Below are positions 16,716 through 25,277 of a stretch of 61,977 bases of DNA, piece after piece. Source of the stretch: Bacillus sp. SG-1 (GTDB taxonomy: Bacteria; Bacillota; Bacilli; Bacillales; Bacillaceae_B); assembly GCF_000181495.1 (NCBI RefSeq), contig NZ_ABCF01000012.1:1-61977 (forward strand). The letters are read 5' to 3'. The notes beneath the pieces were generated by a model that worked only from the letters and a program-made list of their open reading frames with translations, had not been told where the DNA came from and searched no databases. The translations under genes were made by a program, and so were the position numbers. How positions within the stretch are numbered: position 1 is the first letter of the stretch; each line of letters begins with the position of its first letter.

Positions 16716-17213
16716 ATGGAACTGTTAGGTAGTGTAGAAAGGAAGGTATCAAAAGTGGGATATGTAGAAGAACTTCGGGAGCTGGTCGGAAAACGGCCAT
16801 TGATATTAGTCGGTTCGGTTGTTGTGATTTTAGATGATAACAATAGGATATTGCTTCAGCAGAGAAGGCATCCGGAAGGGGCATGGGGACTGCCGGGTGG
16901 TTTGATGGAGCTTGGTGAATCCACAGAAGATGTGGCACGCAGGGAAGTGTATGAAGAAACGGGGCTTGAAGTCGGAAAGCTGGACCTGATCAATGTTTAC
17001 TCAGGAGAAGACTATTTTATTGTCGCGGCAAACGGAGTTCCGTTCTATGTTGTAACCACCGCATACAGTACAAGAGATGTGGAAGGCGTCATCAAAGTAG
17101 ATGAGGAGGAATCCATTCAGTGTAAATACTTCTTTATTGATGACCTGCCGGAATACATCGTGAAGAGCCATCGGGAAGTGATTGATGAGTATAACTCCTT
17201 TAAAAGGATGTAA
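16716..17213 (+). CDS. Nudix hydrolase
   Basis: 165-aa MutT/Nudix protein that would hydrolyse a nucleoside diphosphate linked to another moiety; the substrate is unknown. The Nudix box is complete: GLMELGE, seven residues, REVYEETGL, preceded by LLQQRRHPEGAWGLPGG, a common feature of this subgroup. Three in-frame starts exist (TTG 16683, ATG 16692, ATG 16716). I chose 16716 because AGAGGT lies 7-8 nt before it and because relatives begin a few residues before the GYVEELRELVGKRPLILVGS segment. Single gene, convergent with panE. Confidence 0.8.
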   Translation: MELLGSVERKVSKVGYVEELRELVGKRPLILVGSVVVILDDNNRILLQQRRHPEGAWGLPGGLMELGESTEDVARREVYEETGLEVGKLDLINVYSGEDYFIVAANGVPFYVVTTAYSTRDVEGVIKVDEEESIQCKYFFIDDLPEYIVKSHREVIDEYNSFKRM

Positions 17214-17270
17214 TTCAGATGGTCACAACCTTATGAACTGATGTGGAGAAGGCCTATAAACAATAGTATA

Positions 17271-17308
17271 GAGCAGGTGCCCTCGAGGAGGATACCTGCT
17301 CTGTTTTT
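17271..17308 (+). terminator. Nudix gene terminator
   Basis: Perfect 8-bp stem GAGCAGGT / ACCTGCTC with a 15-nt loop, then a TTTTT tract that touches the panE stop codon on the other strand. Confidence 0.75.
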
Positions 17309-18215
17309 AACCTTCATAGATTTTAAGATTCGCATAAATGATGCCAAGTGTTGGAGCATCGATGTTATGTTTGGCTGCTTCATTTAGCAAAAAGCCATAC
17401 AGGTGGTCTGCTTCAATCGCTAAATCTTTTTCCATATCGCGCTGGAGTGAAGATTTCATATCATATCCCATGCTGTTCAGCTTTTCCAATTGCTTCGCTT
17501 CAATATCATCTGCGATGGGAGCGCTCAAACTTCGCATGATGGCAGCCGTTTCTCCTAATGTTTTCTTGATGGTCGTCAAACCTGTTTCGTTATCTCTGAT
17601 AGGCCCAATCGATGAACGGAAGAGCGAAGTGACACCTGAAAGCGTCGTAATGAAAAGGTACTTATGCCACATATCCTGAACGATGTTTTCAGCGAGAGTG
17701 AAATTGGCTTTCGCCCCGCTGAAAGCATCCTGCAGCTTCAAAATTCGGTCCGTTTTCTCACCTGTCACTTCTCCAAATACTAAATCATGAATGGGGCTGG
17801 ACTGAATGATCCGGCCTTCAGAATCCAATGTCGACTCGACGAAACACAGACCGCCGACGACATTCTTCTCTCCAAATTTTTCAACAAGTTTTCCCACATG
17901 GGACATGCCGTTCAATAGAGGAAGAATCATCGTCTCCGCCCCCACGTATGGCTGAATGCTCTCCATCGCACTATCAAGATGATACGCTTTGACTGACAGG
18001 ATAATCACATCAAATGGGGCAGGGCTTTCCCCTGACACCAGTGTTTTCGGTTTCAACTCAATATTCCCATGAACACTATGGATGGAAAGCCCTGTCTTTT
18101 CAAGCTGGTTCCTACGGCTTTCACGCACCAGGAACGTCACATCCTCGCCCTTTTCTGCAAGTCTACCGCCAAAATAACCGCCGACCGCGCCGGCTCCAAC
18201 TACTAATATTTTCAT
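17307..18215 (-). CDS. panE: 2-dehydropantoate 2-reductase
   Basis: NADPH-dependent reduction of ketopantoate to pantoate in pantothenate/CoA biosynthesis. 302 aa, typical length. The N-terminal Rossmann motif GAGAVGGYFG is at 7-16, followed by an Arg-rich NADP-specific stretch (LVRESRR). KAYHLDSA near 77 holds a conserved Lys; a second Lys motif (WHKYLFITTLSG) is near 185. A C-terminal helical domain follows. AGGAGG lies about 9 nt before ATG 18215. Other pan genes are not adjacent. Bacilli often carry several KPR-like paralogues, so a different 2-keto acid substrate is possible. Confidence 0.85.
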   Translation of the reverse strand: MKILVVGAGAVGGYFGGRLAEKGEDVTFLVRESRRNQLEKTGLSIHSVHGNIELKPKTLVSGESPAPFDVIILSVKAYHLDSAMESIQPYVGAETMILPLLNGMSHVGKLVEKFGEKNVVGGLCFVESTLDSEGRIIQSSPIHDLVFGEVTGEKTDRILKLQDAFSGAKANFTLAENIVQDMWHKYLFITTLSGVTSLFRSSIGPIRDNETGLTTIKKTLGETAAIMRSLSAPIADDIEAKQLEKLNSMGYDMKSSLQRDMEKDLAIEADHLYGFLLNEAAKHNIDAPTLGIIYANLKIYEG

Positions 18216-18324
18216 GATTTTCTCCTCCTGTTGGTTGGGTGAATACTCAATTGATAATTACTTAGCAGGATTTCTAGTGAATATATGGAATAAATAATTA
18301 GATTAATAGTGAAAGGATGATTCA

Positions 18325-18884
18325 ATGGCAAGAAAAAAGAGAGTATGGTTTCCAGGAGCCATGTATCACATAACAGCACGCGGAAACCGGAAAGACCTAA
18401 TTTTCCGTGAAAAAGATGACTATCAATACTATCTTCACCTGCTAAAAAAAGCTAAACAACACTATCCTTTTAAACTTCATTCTGTCTCATGTCCAATCAT
18501 CTCCACTTATTAATAGAGACCCAGGAACATTCTCCCTCACAAATCATCCATTATACACATTCCCTTTATGCCCGGTACTTCAATAATAAATATAAATGCA
18601 TAGGCCATCTGTTTCAGGATCGATTTGATGATAAAATCATCAGAGACATAAAACAGTTAGTCGATACCAGCAGATATATACACTTAAACCCAGTTAAAGC
18701 AGGGCTGGTAAAAATGCCAGAGAAATACCCTTGGAGCAGCTATAAATCATTCGTTACATCCACTCACGACCCTCTTATTGAAAATAAGGTTATATTAGAA
18801 TCTTTTGGCAGAGGATCAAAAAGTTCTTACAGGCATTATGTTGAATTGAATATGAATAAAGGAACCCTTTATTTTAAAAGCTGA
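18325..18884 (+). pseudogene. REP-associated (Y1/IS200-like) transposase, frameshifted
   Basis: A single-strand HUH transposase of the REP-associated TnpA group, broken by one frameshift. The first part (18325-18513) gives MARKKRVWFPGAMYHITARGN; the second frame gives NHLHLLIE with the two metal-binding His residues, then RYIHLNPVKAGLV with the catalytic Tyr, and YPWSSYKSF. At the junction the expected 'HSYCLMSNH' reads as CATTC directly followed by TGTCTCATG, as if 4 nt (or 1 nt) were lost near 18484. Joined, it would be about 185 aa, usual for the group. Right after the stop are seven palindromic 25-bp units, an arrangement like RAYT genes with their REP sequences. Confidence 0.8.
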
Positions 18885-18887
18885 AAC

Positions 18888-19055
18888 TGAGCCAGGGTCA
18901 AAAGGTGTGAATTGAGCCAGGCTCAGAAAGGGTAAACTGAGCCAGGCTCAAAAGGTGTGAACTGAGCCAGGGTCAAAAGGTATGAACTGAGCCAGGCTCA
19001 AAAGGCGTGAACTGAGCCAGGCTCAAAAGGCGTGAATTGAGCCAGGCTCAAAAGG
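18888..19055. repeat. tandem palindromic array, 25-bp unit (7 copies)
   Basis: TGAGCCA starts fall at 18888, 18913, 18938, 18963, 18988, 19013 and 19038: exactly 25 bp each time. Each unit contains the palindrome TGAGCC-A-GGCTCA; two copies have GGGTCA in the right arm. The array begins 3 nt after the transposase stop codon. Confidence 0.95.
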
Positions 19056-19065
19056 CTCAACCTAA

Positions 19066-19096
19066 ACAAAAAACCCGGAAAACAGCTCCGGGCTTT
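19066..19096 (-). terminator. distal terminator on the minus strand
   Basis: Minus-strand stem CCCGGA / TCCGGG with an 8-nt loop and then TTTTTTGT. It could catch transcripts that leave the cstA side. Confidence 0.55.
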
Positions 19097-19160
19097 AATG
19101 GGTCAAAGAAGTATGATGGCAAGCAGGGAACCCACACCTGCGGTCACCAACGTGATTTTT

Positions 19161-19197
19161 AATGAGAAAGGGAGCGTGTCGCTCCCTTTTTCTCATT
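19161..19197. terminator. strong hairpin between repeat array and cstA
   Basis: Arms AATGAGAAAGGGAGC and GCTCCCTTTTTCTCATT, nearly perfect with a 2-nt bulge and a short loop. It probably terminates cstA (minus strand) about 60 nt after its stop. Confidence 0.7.
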
Positions 19198-19253
19198 GAT
19201 TCTCTCTTCTTCTTCGCTAACCGTTTTACGGTAGTTTGGACTGCAGCAGCCCA

Positions 19254-20705
19254 TTATGCAGCTTTGTTCCAATTGGAGACATCGTCTTCAAGAGGGATGT
19301 TGTTTTCTCTTGCTTTTTTAGCTGCCACGAAGAATGTAGCGACAAGGATGATCGAAATGACAGTTGCACCGATGTAAGAAGTGTTAAGAGCCAATCCGAA
19401 TCCGATAGGTGCGTTCAGGATATACGTTGTTGTGGCCATCAGCATAAAGATACCTGGCAGTAACGGAATCCAGAAATTCTTTTTCGCTACATATAAGTAC
19501 ATAGCGCCGACAAACAAAGCGATTACCGCTGTTGATTGGTTTGCCCAAGAGAAGTAACGCCATAGAAGCGTGAAATCAATTTTAGTAAGGGCAAAAGAGA
19601 TTGCGAATAATGGAAGTGCGATCCACAGACGGCTTGTGACTTTCTTTTGAGAGAAGTTGAAATAGTCCGCGATAATCATACGAGCGCTTCTGAAAGCAGT
19701 ATCACCGGATGTGATAGGCAGGATGATAACACCCAGTACAGCCAATGTTCCACCGATTGCGCCAAGCATCAAGGTTGAAGCTTCACTTACAACCGCAGCT
19801 GGTCCGCCGTTTGCCAGGAGTTCGTTCAGTCCAACAGAACCGCCGAATAAGCTCATTGCAGCAGCAGCCCAGATCATGGCGATGATTCCTTCAGCAATCA
19901 TCATGCCGTAGAAAATTTTTCGTCCGCTTTTCTCGTTTTGAGTTGTACGAGAGATGATCGGTGTTTGTGTTGCATGGAATCCTGATAAAGCACCACAAGA
20001 AATCGTTAAGAATAACAGTGGGAAGATTGGTGCATTGTCAGGGTGGAAATTAGATAGTGATAATTCCGGGATTGATGCCCCAGTGAAAACAAGCATACCG
20101 CCGACTCCAAGGGCACTGATTAATAGAAGTGCGCCGAAGATCGGATAGAAACGTCCAATGATCTTATCAATCGGCAATAAAGTGGCCAAGACGTAATAAA
20201 CAAAGATGGCACCAAGAATCAATCCCATAGTTGCCCAGCCGTTCATAAGGTTATGAAGCAGTCCGGCAGGTGCCGTTACGAACACTGTACCAACCAATAA
20301 TAAAAGCAAAACAGCAAAGGCATTTACAACGTGTTTCATGACTTTTCCAAGGAATCTGCCAGCCAGCTCAGGAAGGTGAGCTCCCCGGTTACGAATGGAA
20401 ATCATACCTGTCAAGTAGTCATGGACAGCACCTGCGAAGATACATCCGATGACAATCCAGATGAAAGCGACAGGACCGTAAAGCGCTCCCATGATCGGTC
20501 CGAAAATAGGGCCGACACCCGCAATGTTCAAGAGCTGGATCAATGAATTTTTAGGTGTGTTCATCGGAAGGTAATCGACATTATCCTGATTAGTGAAAGC
20601 AGGAGTGGTTCTGTCTGCCTTAACACCGAATACTTTTTCAACAAACTTGCCGTACGTGAAATAACCAATGATTAAAAGTGCAATACCGGCTAAAAATGTA
20701 TACAT
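19254..20705 (-). CDS. cstA: CstA-family transporter (probable pyruvate/peptide uptake)
   Basis: Carbon-starvation (CstA) family membrane protein, 483 aa, shorter than E. coli CstA (about 700) but common in Gram-positives. About 14 membrane segments; family motifs include IQLLNIAGVGPIFGPIMGAL near 56 and SGFHATQTPIISRT near 243. E. coli relatives BtsT and CstA take up pyruvate, and CstA also peptides. The neighbours are a LytS/LytT-type two-component system on the same strand, matching E. coli BtsS/BtsR-BtsT, so pyruvate-induced uptake is the most likely job (inference). A cre-like site lies just upstream, pointing to CcpA control. AAGGAGG precedes ATG 20705. Confidence 0.85.
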   Translation of the reverse strand: MYTFLAGIALLIIGYFTYGKFVEKVFGVKADRTTPAFTNQDNVDYLPMNTPKNSLIQLLNIAGVGPIFGPIMGALYGPVAFIWIVIGCIFAGAVHDYLTGMISIRNRGAHLPELAGRFLGKVMKHVVNAFAVLLLLLVGTVFVTAPAGLLHNLMNGWATMGLILGAIFVYYVLATLLPIDKIIGRFYPIFGALLLISALGVGGMLVFTGASIPELSLSNFHPDNAPIFPLLFLTISCGALSGFHATQTPIISRTTQNEKSGRKIFYGMMIAEGIIAMIWAAAAMSLFGGSVGLNELLANGGPAAVVSEASTLMLGAIGGTLAVLGVIILPITSGDTAFRSARMIIADYFNFSQKKVTSRLWIALPLFAISFALTKIDFTLLWRYFSWANQSTAVIALFVGAMYLYVAKKNFWIPLLPGIFMLMATTTYILNAPIGFGLALNTSYIGATVISIILVATFFVAAKKARENNIPLEDDVSNWNKAA

Positions 20706-20728
20706 GGAAATCCTCCTTAAGAGTTTTA

Positions 20729-20742
20729 TGAATGCGTTTACA
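20729..20742 (-). promoter_or_regulatory. cre-like site and -10 upstream of cstA
   Basis: Minus-strand TGTAAACGCATTCA matches the cre consensus TGWAANCGNTNWCA at all but one position. It lies 24-37 nt before the cstA start and just downstream of TATACT (20751-20746), where bound CcpA would block transcription. No good -35 is visible, as expected if the LytT-type regulator activates. Confidence 0.65.
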
Positions 20743-20863
20743 TAGAGTATAAGTTTAATTGTGGCGGAATGGTGAATTTTAAGAACAAGATGTAGAAAGA
20801 AGGGACTATGATGTAATTATGAGGGATTAAGATGCAACAATTTATGAAAAGGTTTTCAAAAGT

Positions 20864-20887
20864 AAAAGGACGCCTCATCGCGTCCTT
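20864..20887 (-). terminator. terminator of the two-component operon
   Basis: Minus-strand perfect stem GGACGC / GCGTCC with a 6-nt loop and TTTT after it, just past the regulator stop codon. Confidence 0.75.
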
Positions 20888-20893
20888 AACTAA

Positions 20894-21625
20894 TTACAAT
20901 TCCAGCTGCTGGCGAAGTGACTTTACATAGTTTCTGCTGACCGAAAGTTTCTCGCTGTGTCCTTGTATTTCCAACTGATACGCACCATTGAACCAAGGGG
21001 TCAATTTCGTCACAAAGTCCAGATTTACGATATAGCTTTTATGAATGCGGAAGAAAGAGTATGCACCAAGCCGGCTTTCAAGATCTTTTAACGGTGTTTT
21101 GACTTCATACTCCCCGCTCTTTGTAATGATTTTTGAAACTTTTTCTTCTCGGTATATATAGAGGATATCGGTCGGAGCAAGATACAGGATTTCCCCCTCA
21201 CTTTCGACCGCAAGCTTGCCGGGCTGTCTGCTGTTCTCGAACGGATGAGATGAAAGCAGAAGCTTTTTTACTCTCGCCACTGTTTGTGACAATTGTTCTT
21301 CATCGTAGGGTTTTAACAAGTAATCAACGGCTTCATACCGGAATGCCTCTGCAGCGAATTGCGGGTAGGCCGTGGCAAATACGATCAGCGGTGGCTTCTT
21401 CAGTTCTAAAAGAGATTTGGCGGCTTCCATTCCATTCATCTTTGGCATTTCCACATCCAGAAACACAACGTCCGGACTGTGCTGAATGGACTGAAGAATG
21501 GCGCTTTCCCCCGAATCGGCTTCACCGGCAACCTGAATGGAGGGATACTCGCTGAGCAAGTGTTTCAATTCATCGCGGCTGTAGCGTTCATCATCGACAA
21601 CCAAAGCCTTTATCATTTTTTCCAT
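20894..21625 (-). CDS. LytTR-family response regulator
   Basis: 243-aa regulator with a receiver domain (about 4-120; acidic DD at 11-12, phospho-acceptor Asp57 in VVFLDVEMP) and a LytTR DNA-binding domain (about 140-240: RIHKSYIVNLDFV, LSVSRNYVKSLRQQL). It overlaps the sensor gene by 13 nt, so the pair is translationally coupled. Relatives are B. subtilis LytT, which turns on the pyruvate facilitator pftAB, and E. coli BtsR. The likely target here is cstA, next downstream. I could not pick out the direct-repeat LytTR sites upstream of cstA by eye. Confidence 0.85.
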   Translation of the reverse strand: MEKMIKALVVDDERYSRDELKHLLSEYPSIQVAGEADSGESAILQSIQHSPDVVFLDVEMPKMNGMEAAKSLLELKKPPLIVFATAYPQFAAEAFRYEAVDYLLKPYDEEQLSQTVARVKKLLLSSHPFENSRQPGKLAVESEGEILYLAPTDILYIYREEKVSKIITKSGEYEVKTPLKDLESRLGAYSFFRIHKSYIVNLDFVTKLTPWFNGAYQLEIQGHSEKLSVSRNYVKSLRQQLEL

Positions 21626-23361
21626 TGTGATTCCTCCATTTCAGGTAAGCAGAAGGAGATCTTTGTTCCTTCTCCATATTCACTCTTAATTTTTAAGGCT
21701 GCTTTCTTTCCAAACATCATGGTCAGCCTGCGATTGATGTTATACAGGGCAAACCCGGTTCCTGTCTCCGATTCCAGGCTGTTCTCTCCCAGCAGCGCTA
21801 ACCGCTCCTCGGGAATTCCCTGTCCATTGTCCTCTACAGTGATATTCACCCCGGATTCCAGCTTATCTATGGTGATTTTCACCAGACAGTTTTCGTTCTT
21901 ATTTTTTATCCCGTGTTTAATTGCATTTTCCACAATCGGCTGAAGAGTCAAGGGAGGAATCATATGTGTCAGGGATTTTTCGTCAATGTCATATTCGACT
22001 TTCAGCTTATCCACAAAGCGCGCCTCTTCAATGGCCAGATAAGCTTTTACATGTTTCAGCTCCTGCTCCAGTGAAGTGATCTCAGCAGTAGTCCCCGTTA
22101 AGTTTTGCCTTAGAAAATTGGAAAGGGAAATCAGCAGCTTTCGGGCCTGGGCAGGATCAATGCGTATTAACGAGCCGATCACATTCATCGAATTGAACAA
22201 AAAGTGAGGACTGATCTGCGCCTGCAGGGCCTTTATTTCTGCTTCTTTCGCATATTGCAGGGCCCTGTCAGCTTCAGCGATCTCAAGCTGGTTGCTGAGC
22301 AGGACACTCAATCCGGAGATCAATTCCAGTATGACATTCGATATTTCTTTCTCTGATGAAAAATAAAATTTAAGAGTGCCGATCGTCTCGCCGCCCTGCT
22401 TTAACGGCGCGATGACTGCCGCGCCAAGGGGGCAATCCTTGTTTACGCAGTGTATGGTTTCATCATTTGCCACCACAAGTTTTCCGTGTTGAATAACGTC
22501 CTTGGTGATATGAGTTTGCAGGGGACTGCCTGCGCGGTGATGGTCATCTGCCAATCCTGTGTGCGCAAGTATGCTCGTCTTGTCTGTCATGGCAACGGCT
22601 GTAGGCCTGATCTCCTTGAAAAGAATCTCACAGACTGCTTTTGCCGACTCGGCGTTCATTCCTTTTCGCAGGTAAGCAAGTGTCTGATCGGCGATTCTCA
22701 GGGTTTTTTGAGCCTGGAGAGCACCCGCTTTTTCTTCTTCATTCACAACGTTTTTAATGATCAAAAGAAATAGAGCACAGCCTACTCCGTTAGCGAGGAT
22801 CATCGGAATGCCGATCATCTCCACGAGGGTAAGTGCTTTTTCAAAAGGCTTTGCGACCAGAAGGATGATGCCCATCTGAATCGTCTCTGCCAGTGCGCCG
22901 ATCAGGAAGGCCACCGGCAGCTTTACATGCTTGTTACGCTTGAAGAATATACCTGAAATCAGTCCGGCAGCAATCGCGGCAATTCCACACGCGATATCGG
23001 TGAACCCTCCCAGCGTGAACCGATGGAGTCCGGCAATGATCCCTGCGCCTAAGCCGACTCTGTATCCTCCGAGAAGCCCTGCGAGCACTACCCCGATCAC
23101 CCTTGAGTTGGCGATGGCTTCATCCGCATTCAAAGTCATGGCCCACCTGTCAAAATGAAGGGTGTCTGTGTTGAAGGCAAGACCGGAATAAGTCCCGATT
23201 ATGCCGAAGAAACCGAAGAACAGGATTGCGACCACTTCCTGCCGTCCCCGTAATTTATCTTGATAAATCATACTCTGGAAAAAACGGAACCTCGTTAAAA
23301 TAAAGGCAATGGTAACGATGATGCCGAGCCTCTCCAGCATGGTGAAAAGAAGATCAAACAT
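21613..23361 (-). CDS. LytS-family sensor histidine kinase
   Basis: 582-aa membrane sensor. Residues about 1-200 are the 5TM-5TMR_LYT sensor region, 220-360 a GAF-like domain, then a His_kinase domain with His386 in QISPHFLFNSMN and a C-terminal HATPase (NAIKHGIKN, DNGQGIPEE, GTGFALYNI). LytS and BtsS proteins respond to external pyruvate. I chose ATG 23361, with AAAGGAG 8 nt before it; a longer reading from 23415 adds 18 residues with no ribosome binding site. It forms one operon with the regulator and sits upstream of cstA. Signal identity is inferred from the neighbours. Confidence 0.85.
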   Translation of the reverse strand: MFDLLFTMLERLGIIVTIAFILTRFRFFQSMIYQDKLRGRQEVVAILFFGFFGIIGTYSGLAFNTDTLHFDRWAMTLNADEAIANSRVIGVVLAGLLGGYRVGLGAGIIAGLHRFTLGGFTDIACGIAAIAAGLISGIFFKRNKHVKLPVAFLIGALAETIQMGIILLVAKPFEKALTLVEMIGIPMILANGVGCALFLLIIKNVVNEEEKAGALQAQKTLRIADQTLAYLRKGMNAESAKAVCEILFKEIRPTAVAMTDKTSILAHTGLADDHHRAGSPLQTHITKDVIQHGKLVVANDETIHCVNKDCPLGAAVIAPLKQGGETIGTLKFYFSSEKEISNVILELISGLSVLLSNQLEIAEADRALQYAKEAEIKALQAQISPHFLFNSMNVIGSLIRIDPAQARKLLISLSNFLRQNLTGTTAEITSLEQELKHVKAYLAIEEARFVDKLKVEYDIDEKSLTHMIPPLTLQPIVENAIKHGIKNKNENCLVKITIDKLESGVNITVEDNGQGIPEERLALLGENSLESETGTGFALYNINRRLTMMFGKKAALKIKSEYGEGTKISFCLPEMEESQWKK

Positions 23362-23511
23362 GATGAAGACTCCTTTGAGCCGGCTTCTTGAAACAAACCG
23401 GAAATTTTTAATCAATTATACCAAAAACGGAGGAACCCGTTCAGCGGTAGATTGAGGTTATTTGGGCGGGAAGAGGGAATGGAGAGGGTGGGAGAGGACA
23501 GCACACAGTAA

Positions 23512-23640
23512 TTGTTAATAGAATGTGCAAAATTGTTGATAAATGGTTAAAAGTTGTTAATAGATTTAAAAAGTTGTTAATAGAACCGTGGAACTTGTTA
23601 ATAGAACGCTGAAAGTTGTTGATAGGCACTAAAGTTCCAT
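23512..23640. repeat. tandem array, 20-21-bp unit (6-7 copies)
   Basis: The core GTTGTTRATAGA starts (at TTGTT) at 23512, 23533, 23554, 23574, 23595 and 23616, then a decayed copy near 23635: steps of 21, 21, 20, 21, 21 and about 19. About 8 nt between cores vary. It lies upstream of the sensor kinase and downstream of the DUF421 gene. Confidence 0.85.
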
Positions 23641-23641
23641 G

Positions 23642-23688
23642 AAAAAAGGTACCTGGTACACAACAGCCATTTGTACCAGGCACCTTTT
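23642..23688. repeat. dispersed palindrome, GGTGCCTGG family
   Basis: Arms GGTACCTGGTAC and GTACCAGGCACC (11 of 12 pair) around a 13-nt loop, with an A run before and TTTT after. It can serve as a terminator on either strand, including for the DUF421 gene ending at 23699. Confidence 0.75.
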
Positions 23689-23698
23689 GAGACAATAT

Positions 23699-24424
23699 TC
23701 AATGATACAAAGACGGCACATTGCATGGGTTTTCTTCCTTTAAGGAGATATGAAGATCCAGGTTTTTATTTATCGCCGCAAAAAAGACTTCATTTGGGTC
23801 ATGAATGCCTTTTGATAGGAGCTGCTGTTTCAGCCAATTATCGTTAACATTATATTGATCAAGGACATTTTGATAAATAGTGCCTTCCATGATGACGGGG
23901 ACTGAAATTCCGGATGAAGGCTGTATGATTCCAATGTCACCTGCTGTAGCTGTCTGCTTCTGTGCCCTTTTATAAATGCTGAGGGCACCGCTCGATTCAA
24001 TAATGCCCGTTTCAACGTCATTGATATCGAAGACGTCTTTTTCGCGCAGCATTTGAAGAACATTGTCCACGGAATATTGAATTTGTTTTAAGTTTTTCCT
24101 GAGCAGCTTCCCATTTTGAATGACAACGGTTGGTTCGAAGGTCAGGAGCCTGCCGATTTTTCTATTGGCAATTTTCAGCTTGGAGACGGATTTTTGCAGA
24201 ATTCCTATGGCGATGATGGCTACAACGGTTGGGAGATGCTGCACCTTGGGTTCGGCAATATCGGCACCCACCACCGATCCAAGTGTTAATATGATAAGAA
24301 AATCAAAAATGGGCAGTTCACCGATTGCCCGTTTGCCCATATATACTGTAACAAATAGAAGAAGAGGCAAAATGGTGACGATCCTTCCGAGCACATACAG
24401 AATTTCTTTTGCTGTTTCAAGCAT
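23699..24424 (-). CDS. DUF421 (YetF/YcaP-like) membrane protein
   Basis: 241 aa. Three membrane segments in residues about 8-90 (LYVLGRIVTILPLLLFVTVY, then LPIFDFLIILTLGSVVGADI) are followed by a soluble domain with the family's KLLRKNLKQIQYSVDNVLQ-type stretch; the ending carries FFAAINKNLDLHISLK. In this family the soluble part folds as two small domains; YetF-type proteins are linked to spore and stress phenotypes but the biochemistry is unknown. I chose ATG 24424, which has GGGAGG 8 nt upstream; a GTG at 24442 lies on top of that site. Single gene. Confidence 0.8.
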   Translation of the reverse strand: MLETAKEILYVLGRIVTILPLLLFVTVYMGKRAIGELPIFDFLIILTLGSVVGADIAEPKVQHLPTVVAIIAIGILQKSVSKLKIANRKIGRLLTFEPTVVIQNGKLLRKNLKQIQYSVDNVLQMLREKDVFDINDVETGIIESSGALSIYKRAQKQTATAGDIGIIQPSSGISVPVIMEGTIYQNVLDQYNVNDNWLKQQLLSKGIHDPNEVFFAAINKNLDLHISLKEENPCNVPSLYH

Positions 24425-24515
24425 TGACTGGTCCTCCCTCACCCAAAGAATTACTGATAGTGCTAATTTTTCCTACTCGGAAGGATTTATACGGGTGGCG
24501 GGGGAGTGAACTGTT

Positions 24516-25169
24516 TTAACGGGTAGTGGCCATGATTCCGGCTTGTTGTAGAATTTCATCAAAGATTTCGCCGAAAGGCTTTCCGCTTTCTTTAGCATTC
24601 TGAAGTGTGCCGTTTTTAAACCATTCTTCTCCAATCGTGATACCTGTTGGACAATCAATTCTCCATGGAGTGAGGATCCGCTCAGTGTCATGACCCCTTC
24701 TCAGGACGAAGTCTGTTTTTAGCACGAGTTGAGCAATTTCGAGATCTTTAAAGGGCCCGTTAATAAGAATATTCTTTCCTGCAATATAGTCATTGCCGTT
24801 TATAAGATTTGTCGCACCTGCGAGGCCGTCGCCTGCTGCAAAGTGAACGTTCTTGATACTGGACATAACGATGGCACCAAAGCATAAAGCGCAAGGTTCC
24901 ATAGTAGAGTAGATGCTGTATTTCTTCCTGTTTGTGTTGGTTTCAAGGTTATTGATTTTTAAAATCGCGTTGATCTCTGCGTGAGCAATCTTATTATTGC
25001 AGACCTGGCCTTCTTCAATCACCTTTTCGTATACCTTGTTTCTGCCGATAGAAATGACGTCTCCATTTTCATCCGTAATCGCTGCCCCGATGGGAAAAGA
25101 GCCGCTGCAATACGAATTCCAGGCTTGCTCAAAACACTCTTTCCACGCTGACGACAAACTGTTCCACAT
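24516..25169 (-). CDS. nucleoside/base deaminase of the CDA fold
   Basis: 217-aa zinc-dependent deaminase. The zinc ligands and catalytic Glu are clear: HAE at 63-65 and PCALC at 92-96. That pattern belongs to the TadA/guanine-deaminase/dCMP-deaminase group. The protein is about 50 residues longer at the C-terminus than GuaD or TadA, so the substrate is open. ATG 25169 is preceded by a weak GGAG. An IS3-family element sits 67 bp upstream in the same orientation, and may have replaced or altered the native promoter. Confidence 0.75.
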   Translation of the reverse strand: MWNSLSSAWKECFEQAWNSYCSGSFPIGAAITDENGDVISIGRNKVYEKVIEEGQVCNNKIAHAEINAILKINNLETNTNRKKYSIYSTMEPCALCFGAIVMSSIKNVHFAAGDGLAGATNLINGNDYIAGKNILINGPFKDLEIAQLVLKTDFVLRRGHDTERILTPWRIDCPTGITIGEEWFKNGTLQNAKESGKPFGEIFDEILQQAGIMATTR

Positions 25170-25277
25170 CTATACCACTCTCCATGCTTGGTTGAATTTT
25201 CCCCTATTATATAGGATGATTCCTTGTCGTGACAGTGAATCAACCCCCAATAAGTGGACATTTAAAAATACGACACA

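Noticed and set aside
23512-23640. Binding sites for DnaA (TTATNCACA-like) in the GTTGTTAATAGA array
   Set aside because: The core lacks the DnaA consensus, and the gap has no replication gene.
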